This document shows, one piece after another, positions 63,964-64,000 of a stretch of DNA of 64,000 nucleotides (its first letter is position 1; each line of letters begins with the position of its first letter). Source of the stretch: Rhodospirillaceae bacterium. GTDB taxonomy: Bacteria; Pseudomonadota; Alphaproteobacteria; GCA-2731375. Under the pieces are notes generated by a model, which saw only the letters and a list, made by a program, of their open reading frames with translations, did not search any database and had not been told where the DNA came from. Where the stretch lies: NCBI GenBank assembly GCA_018660265.1, contig JABJKS010000121.1:1-64000 (forward strand), written 5' to 3'. The translations under genes and the position numbers were made by a program.

Positions 63964-64000
63964 GTGCTCTTGATGAAGCCCTGAATGGGCCGGCGCGGGA
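63960..64000 (+). CDS. Start of a further gene (partial)
   Basis: ATG at 63960 overlaps the Nudix stop (ATGA). Thirteen residues (MSALDEALNGPAR) are visible before the window ends. Too short to identify. Confidence 0.5.
   Translation, partial: MSALDEALNGPAR

Overview
The window reads as chromosomal DNA of a free-living alphaproteobacterium, most likely in or near Rhodospirillales. The clues are moderately GC-rich coding sequence, a complete AapJQMP amino-acid transporter, a 2-hydroxyacyl-CoA lyase, a three-domain NfuA, many Gfo/Idh and sugar-epimerase genes, and a dispersed GGATTGCCGGGT-type palindrome. This placement is inference from gene content; there is no rRNA marker. I see no tRNA, rRNA, CRISPR array, transposase or phage structural gene.

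Layout. 1-2133: start of a GMC oxidoreductase, a small membrane protein, an SDR and a 68-residue superinfection-immunity-like protein. 2191-8785: a signalling block with a FecR-domain protein and an OmpA lipoprotein facing a CHASE2-PP2C phosphatase, a metallo-hydrolase, a STAS antagonist and a PAS/degenerate-GGDEF/EAL protein. 8928-15410: a GT87-type membrane glycosyltransferase, then an acyl-CoA ligase, a 2-hydroxyacyl-CoA lyase, a CaiB-type CoA-transferase and glyoxalase I. 15630-21283: a 35-residue membrane protein, a histidine-kinase-like protein lacking its histidine, a Sel1-repeat protein, a Na+/H+ antiporter and a Nudix hydrolase. 21384-25268: sulfur and cysteine genes (cysK, alaX, mercaptopyruvate sulfurtransferase) and a double GNAT. 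25272-26126: an MNT/HepT toxin-antitoxin locus whose HepT is frameshifted, with a two-site operator. 26168-30883: aapJQMP. 31200-34991: metC-like gene and modABC.

34988-47791 is the most distinctive region: a tightly overlapped reverse-strand gene set of HpcH/HpaI aldolase, two TIM-barrel epimerases, an enolase-superfamily enzyme, two Gfo/Idh dehydrogenases, two DHDPS-like aldolases (one DUF993), a PhyH-type dioxygenase, and an SsuBC-like ABC transporter whose binding protein is divergent. A TetR regulator sits in the middle, with two near-identical GTAACYRGTTGGTTAC palindromes at the two promoters. This looks like an uptake-and-catabolism regulon for an unidentified polyol or sugar-acid-like compound. 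47851-52319 (two GNATs, an NAD-epimerase, a zinc alcohol dehydrogenase, an SDR) may extend it.

52395-64000 holds a large FecR/TbpB-like surface protein, an HSL-type esterase with a class II aldolase, a DHA2 efflux pump, a DUF983 protein with a GNAT, an ATP-grasp ligase, NfuA and a Nudix hydrolase.

Between genes lie several repeat families: two ~274 bp cruciform elements with 34-bp arms (22400-22673 and 61956-62233), three copies of a ~70-80 bp GAGCAATT palindrome (6424, 11847, 29564), and one 133-bp inverted pair at 44049-44181.
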